This document shows positions 7,937 to 16,569 of a stretch of DNA of 64,000 nucleotides, one piece after another. The position numbers and the translations under genes were made by a program. The stretch covers positions 1 to 64,000 of the forward strand of contig NZ_VSST01000019.1 of the NCBI RefSeq assembly GCF_019402665.1, read 5' to 3'. Source of the DNA: Bradyrhizobium canariense (GTDB lineage: Bacteria > Pseudomonadota > Alphaproteobacteria > Rhizobiales > Xanthobacteraceae). The notes under the pieces are model-generated. The model had not been told where the DNA came from. It saw only the letters and a program-made list of their open reading frames with translations, and searched no databases. The number at the start of each line of letters is the position of its first letter. Within the stretch, counting starts at the first letter, position 1.

Positions 7937-9448
7937 ATGACGGTTGCAATCGAGATGGGGCAGACCACGGCGGGCGCTGTGGCCGCCATGGACCTCGAGG
8001 AACTGCTGGCGACCCGCCTCCTGGTGCAGGGCAATTCGGGCTCCGGCAAATCGCATCTGCTGCGACGGTTGCTGGAGCAGAGCGCACCCTGGGTGCAGCA
8101 GGCCATCATCGATCCCGAAGGCGATTTCGTCTCGCTGGCGGAGCATTTCGGCCATCTCGTGATCGAGGCCGAGGATCACACCGAACGCGGCCTTCAGGTT
8201 GCCGGCGAGCGCGCACGGCTGCATCGCGTCTCCACCGTGCTCAATCTCGAAGGGCTCGACGCCGAAAACCAGATGCGCCGCGCCGCGGCCTTCCTCGGCG
8301 GGCTGTTCGATGTGGACCGCGACCATTGGTATCCGATGCTGGTGGTCGTCGACGAGGCGCAGCTGTTTGCGCCTGCAGTCGCGGGCGAAGTCTCGGACGA
8401 AGCGCGAAAGCTTTCGCTTGGCGCGATGACCAACCTGATGTGCCGCGGCCGCAAGCGCGGGCTCGCCGGGATCATCGCGACCCAGCGGCTGGCAAAGCTC
8501 GCCAAGAACGTCGCGGCGGAAGCGTCCAACTTCCTGATGGGCCGCACCTTCCTCGACATCGACATGGCGCGCGCCGCCGACCTGCTCGGCATGGAGCGGC
8601 GGCAGGCCGAATCGTTTCGCGATCTCGAACGCGGACAATTCATGGCGCTCGGCCCCGCGCTGTCGCGACGGCCCCTGCGTTTGAATATCGGCACGACCGA
8701 AACCCAGCCGCGCAATTCCACGCCGCGGCTGATGCCGATGCCCGAAGCCGCACTCGAAAACATGCGCGCCGTGATCCTGGCCGCGCCGCCCCCCGATGCC
8801 AGCCGGCCGCAGCGCCGGCCCGCGCCCGATCTGCTCGAGCAGCTCCGCGCCGCGAAGGCTGCGGCACCGGAGATCGGGCCCGAAATGATCGAGGTTCCGG
8901 TCAGCGCCGAGGAGCTCGCCGAACGGCGCGAGCGCGTGGATCGGACCCTTCGTGCCGTGCTCGCCGCGCCCGACGCCGGTTTCCGCGCGGTCGGCGTGCT
9001 GTACCAGGAGTTCGTGGTCCGCTGCCGCATCGAGGGCCTCGGCTCGGCGGTGCCCGACCTCACCGAATTCCGCCGCATGCTGACGCGCGCACGCGCCGGG
9101 CTCGGCGCCGAGCATGCCGAGGACGACGCCTGGCAGGATGTGTCGCTCCGCGCCTCGATCCTTCCCGACGACATGCAGGGCGTGTTCATGATGATCGCGC
9201 GCGCGGCGAAAGAAGGCTGGCCGTGTCCCGGCGACGCCGCCATCGCCCGCGCCTACGGCTCGCACTCCCTGCGCCGGGCGCAGCGCCTGCTCGGCTACAT
9301 GGAAGAGCAGGGTCTGATCGTCTGCCAGCTCGACGGCGCCGGCCGCCGGATCGTGACGCTGGTAGAACTGGCCTGGGCCACCGCGCCGGGCGATCCCAAT
9401 GCTGATGATTTACCCGCGGAGCAGGCTCCGAGCGCGGCTTCGGCTTGA
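7937..9448 (+). CDS. HerA/FtsK-type P-loop ATPase (DUF87)
   Basis: A 503-residue ATPase of the HerA-FtsK group. Walker A is GNSGSGKS (residues 32-39), followed by IDPEGDF (the sensor segment seen in HerA), Walker B is MLVVVDEAQLF (about 134-145), and further on come MTNLMCRGRKRGLAGIIATQR, split as an arginine-finger region, and FLMGRTFLDIDMARAADLLG. HerA ATPases are hexameric DNA pumps that work with NurA in end resection; no NurA lies here, and this short variant is a common alphaproteobacterial orphan. The C-terminal 230 residues (from about 270) lack known motifs and include a winged-helix-like AIARAYGSHSLRRAQRLLGYM. Start at 7937 chosen because family members begin MTVAI-like; an ATG at 7916 is an alternative. 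Confidence 0.8.
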   Translation: MTVAIEMGQTTAGAVAAMDLEELLATRLLVQGNSGSGKSHLLRRLLEQSAPWVQQAIIDPEGDFVSLAEHFGHLVIEAEDHTERGLQVAGERARLHRVSTVLNLEGLDAENQMRRAAAFLGGLFDVDRDHWYPMLVVVDEAQLFAPAVAGEVSDEARKLSLGAMTNLMCRGRKRGLAGIIATQRLAKLAKNVAAEASNFLMGRTFLDIDMARAADLLGMERRQAESFRDLERGQFMALGPALSRRPLRLNIGTTETQPRNSTPRLMPMPEAALENMRAVILAAPPPDASRPQRRPAPDLLEQLRAAKAAAPEIGPEMIEVPVSAEELAERRERVDRTLRAVLAAPDAGFRAVGVLYQEFVVRCRIEGLGSAVPDLTEFRRMLTRARAGLGAEHAEDDAWQDVSLRASILPDDMQGVFMMIARAAKEGWPCPGDAAIARAYGSHSLRRAQRLLGYMEEQGLIVCQLDGAGRRIVTLVELAWATAPGDPNADDLPAEQAPSAASA

Positions 9449-9464
9449 GCCAGCGGATTGTCGA

Positions 9465-10541
9465 TCAGGCCGCTTCGGTGACATCGGCGCCGATCAGCGC
9501 ATCGGCCGCGCGCCGCCGCTCAACTGCAAACATGCGCCGATAGAGCACGACTGAGACGAGCCAGGCGACCGCGAACAGCGCGACCACGGCGAAGCCGACA
9601 TTGGCGAGCGAGTCGTTGAGCGCGTCGACCAGTGCCCACGCGCCGCCGGACAGGCCGAGCCGGTCCGCGATCAGCCCGAGCGCCTCGATTCCCCCGATCA
9701 ACAGCGCCACCGCCACGGAAGCTCCTGTGATCGTGAGGTTGTACCAGAGCTTTCGCAGCGGATCGACGAAGGCCCAGCGATAGGCGCTCACCATCAGCGC
9801 GGAGTCGGCGGTATCGACCAGCGCCATGCCCGACGCGAACAGCGCGGGGAAAACGAGAACATCGGCAAACGACGCACCGCGCGCGGCTTCGCCGGCGGAG
9901 ATGCTGAGCAGGCCGATTTCGGTTGCGGTGTCGAAGCCGAGCCCAAACAAAAAGCCGAGCGGATACATGTGCCAGGGTTTCGTCACCAGGCGGAACATCG
10001 GGCCGAGCAGCCGCGCCAGGAGACCGCGACTGGCGAGCAGGGCGTCGAGGCCCTCGGCGTCGTGAATGCCCTGCTCCCGTGCGGCGCGAAACGTCCGCCA
10101 CAGGCCGGCGAAGATGACGAGATTGATGGCCGCGATCACCAGCAGGAACAGCGCCGAGACCGACGTGCCGATGAAGCCGCCGATCTCCTTGAGCAGGCTG
10201 TCGCCACCCAGGGTCACGACGCCGAGCGCGAGCAGCATGGTCGCGACCACGACGATCGTGGAATGGCCGAGCGCGAAATAGAGACCGACGCTGCGCGGCG
10301 CGCCGCCGGCCTGCATCTGCTTGCGCACGACATTGTCGATGGCCGCGATGTGGTCGGCATCGACGGCGTGGCGCAGGCCGAACACCCAGGCGAGCAGCGC
10401 GGTCGCCATCACCGTCGGCCGGTCACCGAACGCCGCGAAGGCCCAGGCCCACGCCGCGATGTTGGCCGCGATCAACCCGCCGAACAGCAGCACCATCCCG
10501 GGCTCGACCGCCCGCAAAGATAATCTCGTCACGTCAATCAT
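9465..10541 (-). CDS. hoxN: High-affinity nickel (cobalt) permease, NiCoT family
   Basis: A 358-residue inner-membrane protein of the NiCoT family that imports Ni2+ (or Co2+) for hydrogenase, urease or cobalamin. The family signature is plain: WVFGLRHAVDADHIAAIDN (HX4DH in TM2), then LGHSTIVVVATMLLALG (LGHSTVV motif) and GLGFDTATEIGLL (GFDTATE). Eight transmembrane helices are expected and hydrophobic segments fit. The minus-strand ATG at 10541 follows a GGACCG; a GTG at 10566-10568 gives a nine-residue extension without family support. A textbook NikR operator (10574-10601) sits 33 bp upstream, which strongly supports nickel rather than cobalt as substrate and predicts repression by Ni-loaded NikR. 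Confidence 0.92.
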   Translation of the reverse strand: MIDVTRLSLRAVEPGMVLLFGGLIAANIAAWAWAFAAFGDRPTVMATALLAWVFGLRHAVDADHIAAIDNVVRKQMQAGGAPRSVGLYFALGHSTIVVVATMLLALGVVTLGGDSLLKEIGGFIGTSVSALFLLVIAAINLVIFAGLWRTFRAAREQGIHDAEGLDALLASRGLLARLLGPMFRLVTKPWHMYPLGFLFGLGFDTATEIGLLSISAGEAARGASFADVLVFPALFASGMALVDTADSALMVSAYRWAFVDPLRKLWYNLTITGASVAVALLIGGIEALGLIADRLGLSGGAWALVDALNDSLANVGFAVVALFAVAWLVSVVLYRRMFAVERRRAADALIGADVTEAA

Positions 10542-10573
10542 TCGGTCCACTGCGCACGCCCATCGCACGAGCG

Positions 10574-10601
10574 GTATGATCTTTTCATAAGGTGGTCATA
10601 C
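10574..10601. promoter_or_regulatory. NikR operator
   Basis: GTATGA (10574-10579), 16 bp, TCATAC (10596-10601): exactly the NikR consensus GTATGA-N16-TCATAC defined at the E. coli nik promoter. It lies immediately upstream of the NiCoT transporter gene. No nikR gene is in the window. Confidence 0.9.
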
Positions 10602-10673
10602 TGGCCAGACTCGACTTCCACCCGATGATCGCATATGCGGATTTGCGGGAGGGAGGAGACGACAGCGGACCCC

Positions 10674-11414
10674 TTACGCGGCCTCGGAGCCGCCGAGATA
10701 GGCATCGCGGATGCGGGGATCGTCCTTCAGCGCGCGGGCGGAGCCGGAGAGAACGATCTTGCCGGTCTGGAGCACATAGGCCTCGTGCGCGATCTCGAGC
10801 GCGAGGCTGGCGTTCTGCTCGACCATGAAGACCGAGACGCCCTCCTGGTTGATGGTGCGGATCAGCTCCAGCACGCGGTCCACGTAAAGCGGCGACAGGC
10901 CCATGGTCGGCTCGTCCATCACGATCATCCTGGGACGGCTCATCAGCGCGCGCGCCATCGCGACCATCTGCTGCTCGCCGCCCGAGAGCGAGCCGGCGCG
11001 CTGCGACAGCCGCTGGCCGAGCTTCGGGAACAGCGTGAGCATCTTGTCGAGATCCTGCGCGATCGCCTCGCGGTCGTTGCGCACGAACGCACCCATCAGG
11101 ATGTTCTCGCGCACGCTCATGTCGGCGAACAGCCGTCGCGCCTCCGGCACCGAGGCGATGCCGCGGCGGACGATCTGCGGCGTGGTAAGTCCGAGCAGCG
11201 AGGCACCGTCGAAAGTCACCTCGCCCGAGCGCGGCTTCACCAGGCCCAAAATGATCTTCATCGTGGTCGATTTGCCGCTGGCATTGCCGCCGAGCAGGCA
11301 GACGATGTGGCCGCGCGGAACTGATATCGACAGGTCGAAATGCACCTGGGCCTGACCGTAGAAGGTGTTGACGTCGGTGAGCGTCAGCAGCGCATCGGGA
11401 GGCGGGTTCGTCAT
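10674..11414 (-). CDS. livF: Branched-chain-type (HAAT) ABC transporter ATPase, LivF
   Basis: A 246-residue cytoplasmic ATPase, one of the pair that drives the HAAT importer encoded upstream. Walker A is GGNASGKST (residues about 42-50, with Asn-Ala in place of the usual Asn-Gly), the signature is LSGGEQQMVAMARAL, and Walker B RMIVMDEPTMGLSP; the end carries the H-loop region VFMVEQNASLALEIAHEAYVL, typical of LivF (VEQN). The ATG overlaps the livG stop as ATGA (11411-11414), showing translational coupling. It is the last gene of the operon. Confidence 0.92.
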   Translation of the reverse strand: MTNPPPDALLTLTDVNTFYGQAQVHFDLSISVPRGHIVCLLGGNASGKSTTMKIILGLVKPRSGEVTFDGASLLGLTTPQIVRRGIASVPEARRLFADMSVRENILMGAFVRNDREAIAQDLDKMLTLFPKLGQRLSQRAGSLSGGEQQMVAMARALMSRPRMIVMDEPTMGLSPLYVDRVLELIRTINQEGVSVFMVEQNASLALEIAHEAYVLQTGKIVLSGSARALKDDPRIRDAYLGGSEAA

Positions 11415-12244
11415 GCCGCGCTCTCCTGCTTCGTCGTCAGGCCGTGGCCGAGATAGGCCTCGATCACCTTGGGATCGCCGCGCACCTGTTCACCCGGGCC
11501 TTCCGCGATTTTCTTGCCCTCGTCCATGACGATGACGCGATCGGAGAGGCGCATTACCATTTCGAGCTTGTGCTCGATCAGCAAGATCGTCAGCCCTTCG
11601 GCTTTCAGCTCGGCGACGAGCCCCTGCATCTCCGTGGTTTCGGTTGGATTCATGCCGGCGGTCGGCTCGTCGAGCAGCAGCAGGCGCGGCCTCAAGGCGA
11701 GCGCACGGGCGATCTCGACGCGGCGGCGGTTGGCGTAAGAGAGACTGTAGGCGGGCTGGTCGATGCGCGGCAGCAGCCGCTCGCCGAAGCGCGCGAGAAT
11801 GACCTTCACCTCCTCGCGCAGCCGCTCCTCCTCGGCCTTGACGCTGGCGGGGCGCAGCAGCGCCAGACCCAGTTCCAGCAGCGGGCCGATCAGCGGCACG
11901 GCCGGCTTGACGGCACGCAGCCGCGTATGGGCGCCGATCAAGACGTTGTCCATGACGCTGAGATTGCCAAACACGCGACCGAGCTGGAACGTGCGCGCGA
12001 TACCTTCGGCGGCAAGCCGCTCCGGCGAGAGACCCGTGATGTCCTGACCTTCGAAGCGAACCGTCCCGGCGTCCGGCAGATCAAGCCCGGTCACGAGATT
12101 GAACAGCGTCGTCTTGCCGGCCCCGTTCGGGCCGATGATGCTGATCAGTTCGCCTTTGGCGAGATCGAGATCGATGGCGTCGACGGCGGTGAGGCCGCCG
12201 AAACGCCGCGTCAGACCGCGCAGGGACAGCATGGTCGTGCTCAT
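11411..12244 (-). CDS. livG: Branched-chain-type (HAAT) ABC transporter ATPase, LivG
   Basis: A 277-residue ATPase. Walker A GPNGAGKTT (about 36-44), LivG-type signature LSYANRRRVEIARAL, Walker B RLLLLDEPTAGMNPTET, and VLLIEHKLEMVM-type H-loop (LTILLIEHKLEMVM). LivG differs from LivF by the EHxM after Walker B and the longer insertion that follows GIARTFQ, both seen here. The ATG at 12244 shares a base with the permease stop (TGATG overlap); a GTG one codon earlier is possible. Together with LivF it energises the fused permease. Confidence 0.92.
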   Translation of the reverse strand: MSTTMLSLRGLTRRFGGLTAVDAIDLDLAKGELISIIGPNGAGKTTLFNLVTGLDLPDAGTVRFEGQDITGLSPERLAAEGIARTFQLGRVFGNLSVMDNVLIGAHTRLRAVKPAVPLIGPLLELGLALLRPASVKAEEERLREEVKVILARFGERLLPRIDQPAYSLSYANRRRVEIARALALRPRLLLLDEPTAGMNPTETTEMQGLVAELKAEGLTILLIEHKLEMVMRLSDRVIVMDEGKKIAEGPGEQVRGDPKVIEAYLGHGLTTKQESAA

Positions 12245-14067
12245 CACATCGTCCCCAACAGGCCCTGCGGCCTGAACCGCACCAGCAGCAGCAGCACGAT
12301 GCCGTAGATCAGGATGCGATACTCCGCCGCAATGCGGAACACTTCCGGCAGGCCGACCAGCGCGACCGCCCCGAGAATCGCTCCGACGACATTGCCGAGG
12401 CCGCCGAGGATCACCACAGTCAGCGCCAGGATGGATTGCTGGGTGTTGAAGGTCTCGTGGTTGATGTAGGAATAGAGGTGCGCGGCGATGCCGCCGCTGA
12501 CGCCGGCGGCAAAGCCGCCGAAGATGAAGGCGAGCGATTTGTAGCGATTCAGGCTGAGCCCATAGGCGCGCGCGGCGATGTCGTCGTCGCGGATGGCGCG
12601 AAAGCTGCGGCCGAGATGCGAGCCGAGCAGGCGTCCCTGCAGCAGCGCCAGCACGACCATCACGATGAAGCTGAACCAGTAGATCGAAATCGGGCTGACC
12701 AGCTCATAGCCAAACAGCGACAGCGGCGGAATGCCGGAGATGCCGATCGGCCCGCGCGTGACGCTCTCCCAGTTCAGGATCACCAGCGAGACGATCTCGC
12801 CGATCGCGAGCGTCGCGATCGACACATAATGCCCGCGCAGCCGGAACGACGGCGAGATCAGCGCCGTGCCCAGCGCCGCGCTCATCAGGCCGCCGCCGAT
12901 GATGGCAAGGCCAACCGGGACGGCGAACGTGAGCGACAGCAGCGCGGAGGTGTAGGCGCCGATCGCGAGCAGCGCGGCGTGCCCGAGCGAAACCTGGCCG
13001 ATCGTGCCTGCCACCAGGGTGAGGCTCAGCGCGAGCATGCCGAGCAGCCAGGCGTTGATCAGGGTCTGGAGCACGTAGAACGACACCGGCAACAGCGGCA
13101 GGATCGCGAAGACGGCGGTCGCGATCAGCAGAGCCCAGCGCGGAATACGCACCGGGCGGCTCGGCGCAATGAAAGTGCCGGTGAGCGGCTCGGGCGGCGC
13201 CTGCCGTGCGCTGGCGAACAGACCGTTCGGGCGCAGCACGAGCACCACGACCAGCAGCAGGAATGCGAACAGATTGCGGTAGCTGGTGCCGAACACGGCG
13301 ACGCCATAGCTCTCGACCAGTCCGAGCAGCAGGCTGCCGATCACCGCGCCCGGCACGTTGCCGGCGCCGCCGACGACTTCGGCGACGACGCCCTTGAGCG
13401 TCGCCTGCAGGCTCATCGCGGTGTCGATCTGGTTGTAATACATGCCGACCAGCAGGCCGGAAACGCCGCCGAGCGCAGCCGCAATGCCGAACACCGCCTG
13501 ATTGACGCGATTGACGTCGACGCCCATCTGCATCGCGGCGTCGCGGTCCTGCGCGGTGGCACGCACGGCCCAGCCGAGCTTGCTGTAGCGCAGGAACACG
13601 AACAGCAGCAACGCGCTGGTGAGGCCGACACCGGCGATGAGGAGATCGAGCGGTCCGATCGTGCCGCCGCCGATCTGGAAGCGGATATCCGGCAACTGGC
13701 TCGGCAGCGCGCGCGGATTGGGCGAGAAGGTCAGCATCACGAGCTGATCGAGCACGAAGCTGATGCCGATCGTCGCCAGCAGCGGCGCGATGCGCACCGA
13801 GTTCTGCAGCGGACGCAGGCCGAACCGTTCGATGATCAGGCCGACCAGCGCTGCCGCCACCGCGACCACGATGATGGTGAGCGGCAGCGGCGTGTGCAGC
13901 TGCACCACCGCGACCCAGCCGATATAGGCGCCGACGAGGTAGATCGACCCTTGCGCAAAGTTGATCAGCCGGCTGACGCCGAAAATCAGCGCGAGCCCGA
14001 CCGCAACGAGGGCGTAGACGTTACCGACGATCAGCCCGTTGATCGTGTAGTCGAGCCAGGAAGACAC
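12244..14067 (-). CDS. Fused HAAT ABC permease, LivH-LivM
   Basis: A 607-residue inner-membrane protein that joins both permeases of the HAAT importer in one chain. The LivH half (1-290) begins [39 protein letters not shown], the hallmark start of LivH (given here in two pieces), and contains the permease EAA-like segment [15 protein letters not shown]. The LivM half (about 320-600) shows [37 protein letters not shown] and the second EAA-like loop [15 protein letters not shown]. Fused LivHM permeases occur in a subset of HAAT systems. I placed the start at the GTG 14065-14067, 9 bases after GAGGGG and 13 bp after the binding-protein stop; upstream in-frame sequence overlaps that gene. Confidence 0.88.
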   Translation of the reverse strand: MSSWLDYTINGLIVGNVYALVAVGLALIFGVSRLINFAQGSIYLVGAYIGWVAVVQLHTPLPLTIIVVAVAAALVGLIIERFGLRPLQNSVRIAPLLATIGISFVLDQLVMLTFSPNPRALPSQLPDIRFQIGGGTIGPLDLLIAGVGLTSALLLFVFLRYSKLGWAVRATAQDRDAAMQMGVDVNRVNQAVFGIAAALGGVSGLLVGMYYNQIDTAMSLQATLKGVVAEVVGGAGNVPGAVIGSLLLGLVESYGVAVFGTSYRNLFAFLLLVVVLVLRPNGLFASARQAPPEPLTGTFIAPSRPVRIPRWALLIATAVFAILPLLPVSFYVLQTLINAWLLGMLALSLTLVAGTIGQVSLGHAALLAIGAYTSALLSLTFAVPVGLAIIGGGLMSAALGTALISPSFRLRGHYVSIATLAIGEIVSLVILNWESVTRGPIGISGIPPLSLFGYELVSPISIYWFSFIVMVVLALLQGRLLGSHLGRSFRAIRDDDIAARAYGLSLNRYKSLAFIFGGFAAGVSGGIAAHLYSYINHETFNTQQSILALTVVILGGLGNVVGAILGAVALVGLPEVFRIAAEYRILIYGIVLLLLVRFRPQGLLGTM

Positions 14068-14080
14068 GCAGAAAATCCCC

Positions 14081-15238
14081 TCAGGTCGGCTTGCCGTCCC
14101 AGAGCGCGAACTGGCCCTTGCGTACGACGAGCTCGGCATTCATGGCGCCCTTGACGCGCCGGCTCTCGACGTCGAACGTCGCTTTGCCGAAGATCACGCT
14201 CGAGACGTCCTTCACTTTCGTGAAGGCGTCGCGGATCGCACGCCGGTCGGTGCCGCCGATCTTCACCACGGCGGCGGCCATGTTCATCGCGTCATAGGCG
14301 TAAGCGTTGAACGCGTCGGGCTCCACCCCGTTGTACTTCTTCTTGAAGCCCGCGATGAACGTCTGCACCTCGGGGCGCGGGTCTTCCGGGAAGTAGCGCG
14401 TGCCGACATGGACGTCCTCGACGGCCTCGCCGCCGAGCTCCAGGAATTTCGGCGAGTAGACCGAGCTCGCGGCGCAGATCACCTGCTTCAGCCCGACCTG
14501 GCGTGCCTGCCGCGCGATCAGCGCACCGTCGGAATAATAGGAGATCAGGATCAGCCCGTCCGGATTGGCGTCGCGGACCCGCACCAGCGTGGAGCGGAAG
14601 TCGCGCTCCTCCGCAATGTAGCCTTCGGTGACGGCGATTTCGGCGCCGTGTTCTTTCGCGGCCTTGACGAAATAGTCTCGGCTGGTCCGGCCCCAATCGG
14701 TGTTGAGGTGCAGCACGGCGAGCTTCTTCAGGCCGAGACGCTTCACGGCATAAGCCGCCAGCAGCGGCTGCTCGTCAGCCTGGCTGACGGAGGTGCTCCA
14801 CATGAAGTCGCCGCCCTTGGTGAAATCGGGATGCGAATTGGTGAAGCCGAACTGCACCAGCCCGCCGCGCTGATAGATCGGCGAGGCCGCCATCGAGGCG
14901 GGGCTGGAGAAGTCGCCGAGCTCCATGACAATCCTGGGATCGGAGACGAGCTTCTGGGCGATCGCCACCGACTGGCGCGGGTCGCTCTGGCTGTCTTCGA
15001 AGCTGTAGGCGAGCTTGCGGCCGTTGATGCCGCCCGCTGCCTGGATCTCGTCCAGCGCGAGATCAAAGCCCTGCTTCCACTGCGTGCCATATTGTGCGTT
15101 CGGCCCGGTCAACGGACCGCTGACGCCCAGCAAAATCGGTTCGGACGATTGCGCAAGCGCGGCGCGCGAGAAGGCTGCTCCCGCCATCATGGCGGCAAGC
15201 GAGCCCTTGACCAGGGTACGACGATCGATGTTGCTCAT
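14081..15238 (-). CDS. Branched-chain-type ABC transporter substrate-binding protein (Tat-exported)
   Basis: A 385-residue periplasmic binding protein of the type-I (LivK/AmiC-like, Peripla_BP_6) fold. The N-terminus [18 protein letters not shown] followed by [10 protein letters not shown] is a twin-arginine signal peptide, so the protein is probably exported folded. The mature part starts [19 protein letters not shown], the conserved first strand of the family, and contains [17 protein letters not shown] and [17 protein letters not shown]. The ligand is unknown; neighbouring monooxygenase and CMD genes make an unusual carbon or sulfur compound more likely than an amino acid. GGAG precedes the ATG at 15238. 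Confidence 0.88.
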   Translation of the reverse strand: MSNIDRRTLVKGSLAAMMAGAAFSRAALAQSSEPILLGVSGPLTGPNAQYGTQWKQGFDLALDEIQAAGGINGRKLAYSFEDSQSDPRQSVAIAQKLVSDPRIVMELGDFSSPASMAASPIYQRGGLVQFGFTNSHPDFTKGGDFMWSTSVSQADEQPLLAAYAVKRLGLKKLAVLHLNTDWGRTSRDYFVKAAKEHGAEIAVTEGYIAEERDFRSTLVRVRDANPDGLILISYYSDGALIARQARQVGLKQVICAASSVYSPKFLELGGEAVEDVHVGTRYFPEDPRPEVQTFIAGFKKKYNGVEPDAFNAYAYDAMNMAAAVVKIGGTDRRAIRDAFTKVKDVSSVIFGKATFDVESRRVKGAMNAELVVRKGQFALWDGKPT

Positions 15239-15298
15239 GGACGGCTCCATCCTGTCAGGTGTTGAAACAACCAGCAATTTCCATGCCGGTGAGATTGG

Positions 15299-15886
15299 CT
15301 ATTTCGAGGGCTCGCCGAGCGACAGCATCAGCCGGTTCGCCCAGTTGAAGAACGACGCGCCGTTGATGACGTCGACGATCTCGGCATCGTCGAGACCGGC
15401 GCGGCGCAGCTCATCGATATTGTCGGGGCCGAACGCGATCGGCGTTGCGGCCAACGCCACCGAGGCATTGACGACCGCATTCCAGCGCTCGTCGCCGAGA
15501 TCGGCGCCGACGCCTTCGTCGAGCAGCCGCTGCACATCGTCGCGGCGCTTGGAATAAGTGCTGGCGAAACGCGCATGCACGGAGGCGCAGTAGATGCAGC
15601 CGTTGTAGCGCGAGGTCGCAGCCGCCGCCAGCTCGCGCTCGGCGCGCGGCAGGCCGTCGGCAACGTTGTAGAAGATGTCCTTGTCAGTCTTGGTGCGGGC
15701 TTCCAGCACCTCGGGATCGCGCACCAGCAGTCGAAAATATTCGGACTTGGAACGGGAGCGATCGACGAGGCCGGCGAAATGCCGCGCGGTCAGCTCGGCT
15801 TCGGGCAGCGGATCGATCCACGACACCCAGCCCAGTTCATCCTGGGTGAAGACGACGGGCGGATTGACGTTGTTTGCAGCGCTCAT
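15299..15886 (-). CDS. Alkylhydroperoxidase (AhpD/CMD) domain protein, Avi_7169-like
   Basis: A 195-residue CMD-fold protein. The active-site pattern RYNGCIYCASVHARFA (CxxC plus His four residues on) is the AhpD-type thiol peroxidase motif. Members of this group reduce peroxides using lipoyl or other thiol partners, but this branch has no proven substrate. The start at 15886 is favoured because the 35 codons upstream in frame lack coding character and GGAGAT precedes the ATG. It lies 13 bp after the next CMD-like gene and 60 bp before the ABC genes; the triad of luciferase-like enzyme plus two CMD proteins recurs in other genomes next to ABC importers, which is from memory. Confidence 0.82.
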   Translation of the reverse strand: MSAANNVNPPVVFTQDELGWVSWIDPLPEAELTARHFAGLVDRSRSKSEYFRLLVRDPEVLEARTKTDKDIFYNVADGLPRAERELAAAATSRYNGCIYCASVHARFASTYSKRRDDVQRLLDEGVGADLGDERWNAVVNASVALAATPIAFGPDNIDELRRAGLDDAEIVDVINGASFFNWANRLMLSLGEPSK

Positions 15887-15899
15887 GATTGCGATCTCC

Positions 15900-16526
15900 T
15901 TAGCCGGCGCCCGCGGCGTTTGCGCTGCCAAGCGAGGCGCCGAGCACGCGCAGTCCGGTGACGACGCGCACCTGGAACGACAGGAACGCAACGAGCTGAG
16001 AGAACGTGACGATTCCGGTGTTCGACCAGCCGGCGGCGAGCAGCGCCTTCATGTCGGCTGCAGCCGCATCGCGCGGGCGGAACACCAGCAGATGCGCATG
16101 TTCGAACGCCGCAGCGAGCCGGGCGCCAAGCTCGGGCTTGCGCTCAGCGCTGACGCGATAGATCAGGCCGGCCTCGTTCTCGACCGACAGCGGGCCGTCC
16201 GGAAACGCACCGTAGGGGCCCGAGGTCTCGCCACGCGCGATTTCGACATCGACCGCTTCGACCAAGCGCGCGCCATTGGCGGTCGCAGCTAACTTCGCCC
16301 GATAGAAGCCGGCCATCGTGGGCTCGCGGTGAAGGCCGATCACGAAGAGCGCAACCGCGGCGCGCTCCACCAGCGAGACATCACCGGCATCGATCGGCTC
16401 GAACAAAGAGAGATAGCTCTTCTGCGCGTTGTCGCGCGCCTGCAGGCGGCGCGCGCGAATGGCGTCGAGGGACGAACCCGGTTCGATCCCGGCGAGCGTG
16501 TCGATGATATCTTTCGTAGCCATCAT
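15900..16526 (-). CDS. CMD-domain protein, Avi_7170-like (cysteine-free)
   Basis: A 208-residue helical protein that resembles CMD/AhpD in length and in segments such as VERAAVALFVIGLHREPTMAGFYRAKL and LLAAGWSNTGIVTFSQLVAFLSFQVRVV (split), but it has no CxxC motif at all, so it cannot be a thiol peroxidase. It probably pairs with the CxxC-containing neighbour as a structural or substrate-binding partner (inference). GAGG precedes the ATG at 16526. Genes on both sides are on the same strand, 43 bp and 13 bp away. Confidence 0.75.
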   Translation of the reverse strand: MMATKDIIDTLAGIEPGSSLDAIRARRLQARDNAQKSYLSLFEPIDAGDVSLVERAAVALFVIGLHREPTMAGFYRAKLAATANGARLVEAVDVEIARGETSGPYGAFPDGPLSVENEAGLIYRVSAERKPELGARLAAAFEHAHLLVFRPRDAAAADMKALLAAGWSNTGIVTFSQLVAFLSFQVRVVTGLRVLGASLGSANAAGAG

Positions 16527-16569
16527 TCAGCCTCTTGCACCTGGTGCAACGCGATTCCGTTCATTCCGA

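Noticed and set aside
12436..14154. A 572-codon plus-strand frame antisense to the fused permease
   Set aside because: Rich in Asp, Glu, Arg and His from reversed hydrophobic codons, a known shadow pattern of membrane genes.
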